Shown here one piece after another: positions 1 through 9,788 of a stretch of DNA of 57,544 nt. Under the pieces are notes generated by a model that searched no databases, was not told the origin of the DNA, and saw only the letters and a program-made list of their open reading frames with translations. The position numbers and the translations under genes are program-made. The stretch is from Phytophthora sp. 'mugwort'. Taxonomy: Eukaryota; Oomycota; Peronosporomycetes; Peronosporales; Peronosporaceae. The DNA lies in contig JAUCEF010000116.1 of the NCBI GenBank assembly GCA_033558025.1, positions 1 to 57,544 of the forward strand, written 5' to 3'. The stretch's first letter is position 1, and the number at the start of each line of letters is the position of its first letter.

Positions 1-19
1 CCAATTAATCTATAATCAC
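1..19 (-). pseudogene. trnG: tRNA-Gly(UCC) fragment cut by the window start
   Basis: The first 19 bases are the reverse complement of the 5' end of the tRNA at 34575-34646. Only the 5' acceptor and D-arm part is inside the window. This is truncation by the contig edge, not necessarily a broken gene. Confidence 0.7.
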
Positions 20-80
20 GTATATTTTTATTGTTTAAAAAATGTTTATTATTGTTTTAAAAAAGAAAAAGTGGAATAAA

Positions 81-611
81 TTAATCCACTATTTCATAAG
101 TATCAGGATCTAATCGATCGATATCATCTATACGTTCACCTGTTTCAACATCTAAATAATGAAAATATCTATATAGATTCAGAGGATTTCCAGATCTTGT
201 AATTTTTCTTTTTGGTGGTTTTGGTAAAGAGTCACTATCTGAATCAAAATTTAAATCAGTTGAAAAATTACTAGGAAAATCGCTTGGGAAATTGTCGCTA
301 TCAAAAAAAAAAGCATCTAGAAATAAATAAAACAAAAAAGATAAAAAAAAAAAAACGAAAATAGTTGGCATATTATCGTCAATTCTTTTTAAAATACTTT
401 TAGGTTTTTCTTCTTTTTTTAAAGCAGCTTCCTCAGCCTCAGTCTCTAAATCTATAAAATCTTCTAATAAAGTTATTTCAAGAGGTAAAAGAATTAAAAT
501 AAATTTAAAAATATTTTGAAAAAATTTAGGATGTATTTTTAATATATCTTGTATAATTTTATATAGATTATAAGCAAAAAATATCCTTTTAATAATGTTA
601 AAAAAAATCAT
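81..611 (-). CDS. Hypothetical membrane protein orf176, arm 1 copy
   Basis: Inverted copy of the ORF at 33983-34513. The first ATG gives 176 residues. It has two hydrophobic stretches and an acidic, low-complexity C-terminal half; no family recognised. Confidence 0.6.
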   Translation of the reverse strand: MIFFNIIKRIFFAYNLYKIIQDILKIHPKFFQNIFKFILILLPLEITLLEDFIDLETEAEEAALKKEEKPKSILKRIDDNMPTIFVFFFLSFLFYLFLDAFFFDSDNFPSDFPSNFSTDLNFDSDSDSLPKPPKRKITRSGNPLNLYRYFHYLDVETGERIDDIDRLDPDTYEIVD

Positions 612-711
612 AATTTTTATAAAGAAGTAAATAAATGTCAATACTAATATTATTCCCTAATTAAAAAATGGAAATACCAAATACTGCCTTTGGGTACATT
701 TATTTGAATTA

Positions 712-783
712 AGCAAAAAAAGGGATTTGAACCCTCAACATTAACCTTGGCAAGGTTATACTCTACCATTGAGCTATTTTTGC
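712..783 (-). tRNA. trnG: tRNA-Gly(GCC), arm 1 copy
   Basis: Inverted copy of 33811-33882; cloverleaf with anticodon GCC. Confidence 0.95.
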
Positions 784-796
784 TAATAAATTATTT

Positions 797-1324
797 TTAT
801 AATAAAAATAGTGAATTTAATAATAAAAATAATTCATAATGATTTTTTGCATTTGTATGAATAGAAACATCTATTGGAGGTATATCTTTGAATTTTAAAA
901 ATTCAGTTTTTAATTCAAAAAAATCTAAAATATTTCGAATTTGAAAATTTAAAATATTTTGATTTTTAAAATTAAAATTTATTTTAGTTAAATTTTGAAA
1001 AAGAAAAATCAAAATTTTTTCTAAAAAATTAAAAATATTTTTTTTTCTTAAAGTTATTTTACAACCTATAATTGAATTTTTTTTGATTTTTAAAAAAATA
1101 TTATTTTTTTTTGATTTTGTTATTATAGGTTTTTGATTTGTTATTAATTTTAAAAGTAAAATTATATTAATTAATTTTTTTTTTTCAATATTAGCGTTTT
1201 TAAAACCAATATTTAAACATATTTTACTTATTTTAGGTATTTCAAATATATTTTTAAAATTTAATTTTGTTAAAAGATCGTATATAGTAATATTTTGATA
1301 ATGGATTTGTAAATTTTTTTTCAT
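797..1324 (-). CDS. rpl5: Ribosomal protein L5, arm 1 copy
   Basis: Inverted copy of 33270-33797 (175 aa), a large-subunit protein that binds the 5S region in bacteria; follows rpl14 as in the bacterial spc operon. Confidence 0.9.
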   Translation of the reverse strand: MKKNLQIHYQNITIYDLLTKLNFKNIFEIPKISKICLNIGFKNANIEKKKLINIILLLKLITNQKPIITKSKKNNIFLKIKKNSIIGCKITLRKKNIFNFLEKILIFLFQNLTKINFNFKNQNILNFQIRNILDFFELKTEFLKFKDIPPIDVSIHTNAKNHYELFLLLNSLFLL

Positions 1325-1330
1325 ATATTT

Positions 1331-1702
1331 TTATAAAATATTTGAAGCTAATGCTAATATTTTGAAATTTTTTTTCTTCCGAAATTCAGAAGTAATCGGA
1401 CCAAATATACGTGTTCCTAGGGGTTTATTTTGATTATTTAAAATAATTATACAATTTTTATCAAATTTTATTATATTACCTATTGTACTTTTTTTTTGAT
1501 ATGTTGTATGTATAATTAAAGCTTTAAATAAATCTCCTTTAATTATTTTAATTTTTTTTTTTTGATTTAAACGTAATTTTTTAGCAGAAATTAAAATTGT
1601 ATCCCCAATTTTTCCAATTTTTTTTTTATAAATTTTTATACATTGTCCTATTTTAATACCACTATTATCATTTACTTTTAATTTAGTTTGAATTTGAATC
1701 AT
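1331..1702 (-). CDS. rpl14: Ribosomal protein L14, arm 1 copy
   Basis: Inverted copy of 32892-33263 (123 aa), with the same upstream tRNA cluster and downstream rpl5. Confidence 0.95.
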   Translation of the reverse strand: MIQIQTKLKVNDNSGIKIGQCIKIYKKKIGKIGDTILISAKKLRLNQKKKIKIIKGDLFKALIIHTTYQKKSTIGNIIKFDKNCIIILNNQNKPLGTRIFGPITSEFRKKKNFKILALASNIL

Positions 1703-1724
1703 AAATTATATATTAATTTTAAAA

Positions 1725-1796
1725 TGATGAGAGTAGGATTTGAACCTACATCTTCAGATTATGAGCCTGATAAGTTACCTATTACTCTATCTCATC
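1725..1796 (-). tRNA. trnfM: Initiator tRNA-fMet(CAU), arm 1 copy
   Basis: Inverted copy of 32798-32869; anticodon CAU with initiator-like D and anticodon arms. Confidence 0.9.
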
Positions 1797-1814
1797 TTAT
1801 ATTTTCTTCCTTTT

Positions 1815-1889
1815 TCGGAAGAAAAGGATTTGAACCTTTGATCTTCTGTTCCCAAAACAGACGCATTAGCCAGACTATGCTACCTTCCG
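1815..1889 (-). tRNA. trnP: tRNA-Pro(UGG), arm 1 copy
   Basis: Inverted copy of 32705-32779; anticodon TGG, complete acceptor stem. Confidence 0.95.
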
Positions 1890-1901
1890 TTTAAAGATAA
1901 T

Positions 1902-1973
1902 TAATGATGGTAGGATTTGAACCTACAACATTAGGATTATGATTCCCACGCTCTACCATTAAACTACATCATC
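1902..1973 (-). tRNA. trnM: Elongator tRNA-Met(CAU), arm 1 copy
   Basis: Inverted copy of 32621-32692; anticodon CAU, assigned as elongator because the other two CAU tRNAs look like initiator and Ile types. Confidence 0.8.
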
Positions 1974-1997
1974 TTATTAATACTTTATTAATAAAAT

Positions 1998-2086
1998 AAG
2001 TCGAAGTGGGATTTGAACCCACGAGTTAATAAATTAACTGATAGTTTAGCAAACTACTGCCTTAAACCTGACTTGGCTATTCGACC
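1998..2086 (-). tRNA. trnS: tRNA-Ser(GCU), arm 1 copy
   Basis: Inverted copy of 32508-32596; anticodon GCT and a long variable arm, as expected for Ser. Confidence 0.95.
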
Positions 2087-2098
2087 TAAAATATAAAA

Positions 2099-2170
2099 CT
2101 TCTTTGATAGGATTTGAACCTACAACCTAATGGTTAACAGCCATTTGCTCTACCGTTGAGCTACAAAGAA
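2099..2170 (-). tRNA. trnN: tRNA-Asn(GUU), arm 1 copy
   Basis: Inverted copy of 32424-32495; anticodon GTT. Confidence 0.95.
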
Positions 2171-2198
2171 ATAATTATATTTTAATTTTTAAAACTTT

Positions 2199-2480
2199 TA
2201 GTATTTTTAAGCTAAATATTTTACAATACTTATACTTAAAACCTATTAATGTAATCATCTTTTACAGTTTTTATATGAAAAATTTTTAAGAATGGTTTCT
2301 TACTTAGATGCTTTCAGTAATTATCCAAAATAAATTTAGCTACTCGGCTATGCCTCTCAACAACCGATACACCAGAGATTTACCCTTCTCGGTCCTCTCG
2401 TACTAGAGTTAGATTCTTGCATTTTTCAAAATATCTATAGAAGATAGGAACCAAACTGTCTCACGACGTTCTAAACCCAA

Positions 2481-2520
<40 letters not shown>

Positions 2521-2598
2521 AACCTTCTTCAGCTCCAGGATGTGATGAGTCGACATCGAGGTGCCAAACGACTCCGTCGATAGGAGCTCTTAGGAGTC

Positions 2599-2641
<43 letters not shown>

Positions 2642-3077
2642 AATCTTTCCACAAAGAATTATCGGATCACTATGACCGACTTTCGTCCCTGTTTGATATG
2701 TCTATCTTACAGTCAAGCAAGCTTTTACCATTATGCTCTACAATTGATAATATTATCCAATTTGAGCTTACCTTTGTACACCTCCGTTACTCTTTAGGAG
2801 GTGACCGCCCCAGTCAAACTACCAACCATACAATGTCTATTTAAAAAATATTAGTTATTTATTTTAATAAGAGTGGTATTTCAAGAATATCTATACAATT
2901 TACTAGCGTAAAGGTTTAAAAGATTACCACTTATACTACACATATTAGATAAAATAACAATATAAAGATGTAGTAAAGGTTCACGGGGTCTTTCCGTCTA
3001 ACTATAGAAAATCCGCATCTTCACGGATAATTCAAATTCACTGAGTCTATATTGGAGACAGCGGGGATGTCGTTACA

Positions 3078-3134
<57 letters not shown>

Positions 3135-3192
3135 GAGTTACGGCCGCCGTTTACTGGGACTTCCATTTAATGCGCAAACATTTCCTTTTAAT

Positions 3193-3230
<38 letters not shown>

Positions 3231-4834
3231 GTTACCATTTAGCAGAGTCCTAAGTTTTTATTAAACAGTCGCAACCCCCTATTTTGTGACACCTAATTAT
3301 TAAAAATAATTAGGTACTTTTTATCCCGAAGTTACAAAGTCATTTTGCCGAGTTCCTTCAATATAGTTCTCTCATTCACCTTAGTCTACTCGACCTATCC
3401 ACCTGTGTCGGTTTAGGGTACGGTTTTTAATTAAAAAAGCTATTTCCTGAAAAATTAAAAATTTTTGTCACTTTTTTAAAAAAATTTAATTTAAAAATTA
3501 TCCCATCAAAATCTGCTTTCGTCAAATCTTTCTTAGGGGCCGTTTCACTCTATGTAATACATCTTAACATAGAAACCCTTGGATTTACGGTGATAACGAT
3601 TTATATTCGTTATTTTTTGTTACTAATGCCAGCATTTTCTTTTCTGATATCTTCAACATATTTCACAATATATCTTTATTAACATACAGAATGTTCCGCT
3701 ACCGTTTTATTAAAAATAAAACTTGCCGCTTCGGTAAATTTCTTAAGTCTCGATACATTTTAGGCGCAAAAAAACTAGACCAATGAGCTATTACGCTTTC
3801 TTTAAAGGATGGCTGCTTCCAAGCCTACCTATGGGTTGTAATCATTTTTTCACTTCCTTTTTCACTTAGAATATTATTTAGAGACCTTAGCGATCAATCT
3901 GGGCTGTTTCCCTTTTGACAAAAGACCTTAGCGCCTAATGTCTGTCTATTTAAATTACTTTTTTTTGTATTCGGAGTTTCCAAGAATTCAGTAAGTTTTT
4001 ACACCCCCTAGCTCAATGAGTGCTCTACCCCAAAAAAAGATTTTAAATGCTCTACTTCAATAGATTTCGCGGAAAACCAGCTATCTCTGAGTTTGATTAG
4101 CCTTTCACTCCTAACCACAAATCATCTCCATATTTTGCCACATATGTGAGTTCGATCCTTCAAATAGTTTTACCTATTTTTCAATCTGTTCATGGTTAGA
4201 TCACTCAGTTTCGGGTCTTATTTATATAACTAAAAAGCTTTTTAAAACTTGATTTATCTACGCCTACTTTATTAAATTAAGCTTGCTATAAAAATAAACT
4301 TGCTGGCCCATTATGCAAAAGGTACACTGTTACTTTTTAAAAAAGTTTCAATTGATTGTTAACATTAAGTTTCAGAATTATTTCAAACTCAAAAGTTCTT
4401 TTTCACCTTTCCTTTACAGTACTTGTCCACTATCGATCATTAATTTTTAAAAGGTTTTGAGGGTGGTTCCCCAATATTCAAAAAGGCTTACACATAACCC
4501 TTTTTACTATTATAAAAACAATTATTATTCTACAGGACTTTCACCTTTTTAAGTAAATTTTTCAAAATTTTTCAAATATTTTTTTATTTTTATAAACCTA
4601 ATTTCCATTTTCACTCGTCATTACTAACGGAATCTCGTTTGATTTTTTTAACAGTTACTTAGATATTTCAATTCACTGTTTTTAAAATTTTCACAAAAAA
4701 AAAGTTTTCTTTAGGAAATTTTTATTTCAAAATAAAATATTATTTAATAAAACTTTTCGCATTTTTTACGTCCTAAAAATCAAATTAATGCCAAGGCATC
4801 CACTTAATGCTTTTATTATTATTTATACTTAAAC
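2199..4834 (-). rRNA. rnl: Large subunit rRNA, arm 1 copy
   Basis: Inverted copy of the rRNA at about 29760-32395. Peptidyl-transferase and sarcin-ricin regions are intact in this copy too. Ends are approximate. Confidence 0.95.
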
Positions 4835-4854
4835 CATATAAATGGTTTAAATTT

Positions 4855-5607
4855 TTATTTTTTTTTCAAATATTCATTAATTAATTTTAAATTTAAATGA
4901 AAAGGATATAAAATTGTTTTATAAGAAGGTTCTTTAAAAAACATACCTGTTTTTATTTTTTTATTTCTATGTAAATAAGAAGTTATTAAAGGTTTTGATG
5001 GTTTTTTTTCACCTAAAATATAATAAATATTATTTTTATAAGAATATTTGTTATTTTTTTGATAAGGATATTTATTATAACGTTTATAAGAAGAAGAATA
5101 TTTATTCTTTTCTTGATTAAAATGCTGTTTATAAAATTTTTTATCTCCTTTCAAACTATTATTTTTTTGAAAATTTCTAGTTCTTTGAAAACCTTCATTT
5201 TTTTGAAAATTTCTATTTTTTTGAAAACCTTCATTTTTTTGAAAATTTCTATTTTTTTGAAAATTTCTATTTTTTTGAAAACCTTCATTTTTTTGAAAAT
5301 TTCTATTTTTTTGAAAACCTTCATTTTTTTGAAAATTTCTATTTTTTTGAAAACCTTCATTTTTTTGAAAATTTCTAGTTCTTTGAAAACCTTCATTTTT
5401 TTGAAAATTTCTAGTTCTTTGAAAATCTTCGTTTTTTTGAAAATTTCTAGTTCTTTGAAAATCTTCGTTTTTTTGAGAATTTTTATTTTTTTGAAAATTT
5501 CTATTTTTTTGAAAACCTTCGTTTTTTTGAGAATTTCTATTTTTTTGAAAACCCTCGTTTTTTTGAGAATTTTTATTTCTTTGAAAATTTTTATTATCCT
5601 TTTGCAT
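4855..5607 (-). CDS. Repeat-rich ORF with an S4-like C-terminal tail, arm 1 copy
   Basis: Inverted copy of 28987-29739 (250 aa). N-terminal hexapeptide repeats, then a tail resembling the end of ribosomal protein S4; follows rps4 directly. Confidence 0.75.
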   Translation of the reverse strand: MQKDNKNFQRNKNSQKNEGFQKNRNSQKNEGFQKNRNFQKNKNSQKNEDFQRTRNFQKNEDFQRTRNFQKNEGFQRTRNFQKNEGFQKNRNFQKNEGFQKNRNFQKNEGFQKNRNFQKNRNFQKNEGFQKNRNFQKNEGFQRTRNFQKNNSLKGDKKFYKQHFNQEKNKYSSSYKRYNKYPYQKNNKYSYKNNIYYILGEKKPSKPLITSYLHRNKKIKTGMFFKEPSYKTILYPFHLNLKLINEYLKKK

Positions 5608-5609
5608 AT

Positions 5610-6071
5610 TTATTTAATAATATGAATAATATCACCTTTATGTAATATAAAATTAGATTTACTTATAATTTTATTATTAACCTTAATTTTTTTATGATTA
5701 ATTAATTGTTTTGCTTGAAAAATAGTTTTAACTAATTTTAATCTTACAAGATTTATATCTAAGCGACTTTCTAATAAAATTACAAATTTTTTAAAGATAT
5801 TTATTTTATTATCTTTTTTTAATAATTTTTGAAATAAATTTTTTAATTGATATTCATGAATACATCCATAAAAATTCCGAAATTGTTGTTTTTCAAATAA
5901 TCTTTTTTGAAAAAATTTTTTACGTTTTTCAGGTTTTATTTCTTTTCGATATCTTAATTTTTTTTTAAATAAATTCCATTTTTTTGATTTTAATTTTAAT
6001 AAGTTTAAATTTTTATGTATGTTCCTATTATTTTGAAAACATATTTTATTTCTCGGTCTTAATTTATTCAT
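5610..6071 (-). CDS. rps4: Ribosomal protein S4, N-terminal part, arm 1 copy
   Basis: Inverted copy of 28523-28984 (153 aa), ending just after the S4 RNA-binding domain. Confidence 0.85.
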   Translation of the reverse strand: MNKLRPRNKICFQNNRNIHKNLNLLKLKSKKWNLFKKKLRYRKEIKPEKRKKFFQKRLFEKQQFRNFYGCIHEYQLKNLFQKLLKKDNKINIFKKFVILLESRLDINLVRLKLVKTIFQAKQLINHKKIKVNNKIISKSNFILHKGDIIHIIK

Positions 6072-6079
6072 CTTATTTA

Positions 6080-6673
6080 TTAAAATATTTTACGTAATAA
6101 ATACATTAAAGTATATATTGATTGAATATTTTTAGAATTCATTACTACAGGATAATTAATATTTTGTATAGTTTGACTTGTATTTACTAATGAAATAGTA
6201 GGAATTTTTAAAACAGAAAGTTCTTGATTTAAAAAAGTATCTTTTACAGAACTTTTTATAACTAAAATTAATTTAATTTCATTTTCTTTTAATAAATAAT
6301 TAATTATCTTATTAAATGTTGTATTCATAATTTTATTAGTAATTAAACCATTTACCCATTCTTTTGTAAAAAAAATGATATTTGGATTTTTTTTTATAAA
6401 AGATGTAGTTAATAAAAATTTAATTTCATTATCATTCCCTATTATTAAAATTTTTTCATTTTTTTTTAATATAATTTTAGTTAAATTAAATATACGTTTT
6501 AAAAAAAATGAAACATTTTTTAAATTAATTATAGTATAATCATGTCTACTTCCAAATATAAAAGATAATAATTCTTTATTTGTATCTATTAAAGATTCTC
6601 CATACATATTTTTTGATTTAAATAATAAATTTAATAAAATATTATTATGTTTTTTTTTTTTTTTTTGTATCAT
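6080..6673 (-). CDS. rps2: Ribosomal protein S2, arm 1 copy
   Basis: Inverted copy of 27921-28514 (197 aa), located between rpl6 and rps4. Confidence 0.85.
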   Translation of the reverse strand: MIQKKKKKHNNILLNLLFKSKNMYGESLIDTNKELLSFIFGSRHDYTIINLKNVSFFLKRIFNLTKIILKKNEKILIIGNDNEIKFLLTTSFIKKNPNIIFFTKEWVNGLITNKIMNTTFNKIINYLLKENEIKLILVIKSSVKDTFLNQELSVLKIPTISLVNTSQTIQNINYPVVMNSKNIQSIYTLMYLLRKIF

Positions 6674-6679
6674 ATTTAA

Positions 6680-7285
6680 TTATTTTTTACTTTTTTTTCC
6701 CTCTTTTTGTAAAATTTTTTCATTTTTTAATAATAAACCTTTTCCTTTATATGGTTCAGGTTTTTTATGATTTTTAATATAATGTACAAATTGATGTAAA
6801 AAAATATAATCGATACTACTAAAAATTAAAGTATTTGTTTGATTAATAATTTCAATATTTAATGGAATTGGAATTCTAATATTATGACTAAAACCTAATT
6901 TTAAAATTAAAGTATTATTTTCAATAAAAGCTTTAAAACCTATACCTTTTAATATTAAATTAATTTTAAAACCTTGTAAAACACCTTTTATTTTTATTTT
7001 TATTAATTTATTGTATAAATTTAAAATACTTTTTTTTTTTTTATTTTTATTAACAATAATTAATAATTTATTTTTTTTTATAAAAAAATATAAATCATTA
7101 ATTATTGTTAAAGATAATAAACCTAAAGATGTTTCAAAAAAAATTATTTTATTATTACTATAAATTTTTAAATCTGTTGGAAAAATAAAAGTTTTATCAA
7201 TAAAAAATAAATTAATATTTCCTAAAGAACTTTTAAAAAAATTTTTATTTTTTAATTTAACATTTTTTTTTATTATTTTTATCAT
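6680..7285 (-). CDS. rpl6: Ribosomal protein L6, arm 1 copy
   Basis: Inverted copy of 27309-27914 (201 aa), located between rps8 and rps2. Confidence 0.9.
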   Translation of the reverse strand: MIKIIKKNVKLKNKNFFKSSLGNINLFFIDKTFIFPTDLKIYSNNKIIFFETSLGLLSLTIINDLYFFIKKNKLLIIVNKNKKKKSILNLYNKLIKIKIKGVLQGFKINLILKGIGFKAFIENNTLILKLGFSHNIRIPIPLNIEIINQTNTLIFSSIDYIFLHQFVHYIKNHKKPEPYKGKGLLLKNEKILQKEGKKSKK

Positions 7286-7291
7286 AATTTT

Positions 7292-7672
7292 TTAAATAAT
7301 TTTACAAATCAATTCACCACCAACATTTAATTTTTTAGCTTGTAAATCTGTTAAAATACCAATAGATGTTGAAAGAATATAAAATCCTGTTTTTTTTTTA
7401 TATAAATCCTTATTAGCAATATATAAACGTTTTCCCGGTTTTGATAAACGTTTTATTTCAGTAATAACTGCTTTATTTTTTCTATATTTTAAATAAATCT
7501 CTAATTGATTTTTGGAATTTATCTTATAACTTTTTATAAAACCTTCTTTAATTAAGATATTTAAAATATTTATACTTTGTTTTGATTTTTGTTGTACTAT
7601 TTTTGATTTTTTTACTAAATAACCATTTTTTATTTTTGAAAATAAATTGGAAAGAGTATCTGTTATAATCAT
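7292..7672 (-). CDS. rps8: Ribosomal protein S8, arm 1 copy
   Basis: Inverted copy of 26922-27302 (126 aa), located between rps14 and rpl6. Confidence 0.92.
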   Translation of the reverse strand: MIITDTLSNLFSKIKNGYLVKKSKIVQQKSKQSINILNILIKEGFIKSYKINSKNQLEIYLKYRKNKAVITEIKRLSKPGKRLYIANKDLYKKKTGFYILSTSIGILTDLQAKKLNVGGELICKII

Positions 7673-7679
7673 AATTAAA

Positions 7680-7979
7680 TTACCAACTATATTTAGAAAT
7701 ACCGGGTAAAAACCCTTTTGATGCTAATTTACGTAATTGGATTCTGGATATTTTAAATAAACGATAAATACTTTTAGAACGTCCAGTTAAAACACACACA
7801 TTTTTAATTCTAGTAATTGATGAATTTTGATGGAAAAAAAACCACTTTTGTTGTAATTTCCATCTTAAATTTTTTTCAATATTTAAATTTTTTGAAAGAA
7901 TTTTTAAAGTTAATCTATTTTTTTCAAAATTTTTAAATAAATTACGTTGTTTAATATTTTTTTTAATTTTTTTTTGCAT
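7680..7979 (-). CDS. rps14: Ribosomal protein S14, arm 1 copy
   Basis: Inverted copy of 26615-26914 (99 aa). The open frame reaches upstream through two tRNA genes, so the internal ATG at 7979 is taken as the start. Confidence 0.92.
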   Translation of the reverse strand: MQKKIKKNIKQRNLFKNFEKNRLTLKILSKNLNIEKNLRWKLQQKWFFFHQNSSITRIKNVCVLTGRSKSIYRLFKISRIQLRKLASKGFLPGISKYSW

Positions 7980-8005
7980 AAAATTATATTTAAGAAAGAT
8001 AAATA

Positions 8006-8078
8006 TGGAGATAATCGGATTCGAACCGATAACATTATATTTGCAAAACATACTTTCTACCAGTTGAAATATATCCCC
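8006..8078 (-). tRNA. trnA: tRNA-Ala(UGC), arm 1 copy
   Basis: Inverted copy of 26516-26588; anticodon TGC and the G3-U70 alanine identity pair. Confidence 0.95.
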
Positions 8079-8080
8079 AA

Positions 8081-8153
8081 TAAGTGTATTGGGATTTGAA
8101 CCCAAGACCATCAGATTAAAAGTCCGGTGCTCTACCAGCTGAGCTATACACTT
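8081..8153 (-). tRNA. trnK: tRNA-Lys(UUU), arm 1 copy
   Basis: Inverted copy of 26441-26513; anticodon TTT. Confidence 0.95.
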
Positions 8154-8163
8154 ATTTAAAAAA

Positions 8164-8556
8164 TTAATTAATTCTTATAAAAATTTTATTTAATAATAAA
8201 AATTTTTTATTTAAAATATAATTAATTTTTTGTTTTAATATTTTATTAAAAATTGAAGTTTTTTGTATTTTAATATTTTGATTTTTTTTATAAATAGATA
8301 ATTTTTTTGTTATAAATAACTCAAAATTAAAACAAAAAGTTTTATAAGAATTATTAAAAAAATAAATAATATTATTTTTTTCAAAATTAATTTGATTTTT
8401 TTTTTTATTATCAAAAATTATTTTTTTTTTTCTAAATTTTAAATTATAACAAATTTTAGGTAAAAAAAAATAAGTAATAAAAAAATAAAAATTAAAAAAA
8501 AAAAATAAAAACCAAGAAACTTGATTAAAAAATGAAAATTGATCGAATTGTGGCAT
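8164..8556 (-). CDS. atp8: ATP synthase subunit 8, arm 1 copy
   Basis: Inverted copy of 26038-26430 (130 aa), with the MPQFDQ-type N-terminus of this family. Confidence 0.85.
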   Translation of the reverse strand: MPQFDQFSFFNQVSWFLFFFFNFYFFITYFFLPKICYNLKFRKKKIIFDNKKKNQINFEKNNIIYFFNNSYKTFCFNFELFITKKLSIYKKNQNIKIQKTSIFNKILKQKINYILNKKFLLLNKIFIRIN

Positions 8557-8617
8557 AATTTTATAATAAATTTTTATTTCTTCAACATATATTTTTCTTG
8601 AAAGAACACTTTTATTT

Positions 8618-9286
8618 TTATTTTATTTTAAAATTATTATTTTTTATTTTTTGATTTTGAATAATAGTTTGAATATAAGAAAGTCTTGAAAATTCTTTTT
8701 TTGATTTTTTAAATATATTTAAATTATTAACTTTAAAATTTAAATATTTTAATTTATAACAATTAATTAAACGTGTTGAATTAATTCTTCTTTTATAGAA
8801 ACCTTTTTTATTATATTTATTAAAATAAAATTTTTTTTTATAATTTAAAGCATTATTTAAATTAATAGGTTTTATAGAAAAAATAAATCCTAAAATTGAA
8901 ATAAAAATTTTTTTATTATTCCAATTTCCACCAAGTAAACGACCTTTTATTGAATTATTTTTTTTTATTAAAATATTTTGAAGCATTATTTTATTAAATT
9001 GATGTAATATATTATAAGTTAAATCATAATTAAATAATATAATATTTTCATATTTTATAGCAATTGTTGAAATTTTATCTATTTTTATTAAAGTAAAAGG
9101 TAAATAAATGTTTTCATAATTATTAAATTCAATTACATAAGATTCTAAATTTAAATTATTAAATAAAATTGGATTTTCAAATAAAATATTTTTTAATTTA
9201 AATTTTTTTTTTTTTAAATAATTATTTTTTAAAAATTGTTGATAATTTGATAAATTATTTGTTTTTTGTTTTTTTAATTTTTTCAT
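8618..9286 (-). CDS. ORF222, possible divergent S1-like ribosomal protein, arm 1 copy
   Basis: Inverted copy of 25308-25976 (222 aa); weak S1-like motif around residues 115-140. Confidence 0.6.
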   Translation of the reverse strand: MKKLKKQKTNNLSNYQQFLKNNYLKKKKFKLKNILFENPILFNNLNLESYVIEFNNYENIYLPFTLIKIDKISTIAIKYENIILFNYDLTYNILHQFNKIMLQNILIKKNNSIKGRLLGGNWNNKKIFISILGFIFSIKPINLNNALNYKKKFYFNKYNKKGFYKRRINSTRLINCYKLKYLNFKVNNLNIFKKSKKEFSRLSYIQTIIQNQKIKNNNFKIK

Positions 9287-9307
9287 TTAAAATAAAAATT
9301 TTTTAAT

Positions 9308-9381
9308 TAGGCCTAGTAGGATTTGAACCTACAACTATACCGTTATGAGCGGTATGCTCTAACCAATTAAACTATAAGCCT
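9308..9381 (-). tRNA. trnI: tRNA-Ile(CAU), arm 1 copy
   Basis: Inverted copy of 25213-25286; anticodon CAT, Ile(CAU)-type body. Confidence 0.8.
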
Positions 9382-9383
9382 AA

Positions 9384-9788
9384 TTATTTATAAATAAATT
9401 TTGTTTTAACCGGCAATTTATTAGAACCCGCTTTTAAAACTTTTTTTGCATTTTCTAATGAAATACCGCTAATTTCATATAAAATTTGACCTTTTTTAAC
9501 TTTAGCAACCCAAAAAGAAACAGCACCTTTTCCTTTACCCATACGATTTTCTGTAGGTTTTGCTGTTACAGGTGTATCTGGAAAAACACGAATCCAAAGA
9601 AATCCTAATCGTTTCATTTTTCGAATAATTATTCGACGAGTTGCTTCTATTTGTCTTGATGTTAAACGTGTTTCTTTTAAAACTTTAATAGCATATTTAC
9701 CATAAACAATATTATTACCTTTTGTTGTTTTACCTGTAAGTTTACTTTTAAATTGTTTTTTATATTTAGTTTTTTTTGGAAATAACAT
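9384..9788 (-). CDS. rpl16: Ribosomal protein L16, arm 1 copy
   Basis: Inverted copy of 24806-25210 (134 aa), overlapping the end of rps3 by 23 bases. Confidence 0.95.
   Translation of the reverse strand: MLFPKKTKYKKQFKSKLTGKTTKGNNIVYGKYAIKVLKETRLTSRQIEATRRIIIRKMKRLGFLWIRVFPDTPVTAKPTENRMGKGKGAVSFWVAKVKKGQILYEISGISLENAKKVLKAGSNKLPVKTKFIYK

Noticed and set aside
1688..1894. Short plus-strand ORF in arm 1 (mirror 32700-32906)
   Set aside because: It is antisense to the trnfM and trnP genes.
5059..5625. Plus-strand ORF of 188 codons opposite rps4b (mirror 28969-29535)
   Set aside because: It is the antisense reading of the 36-base repeat; the repeat length keeps frames open and the peptide is simple Phe/Ile/Leu repetition.
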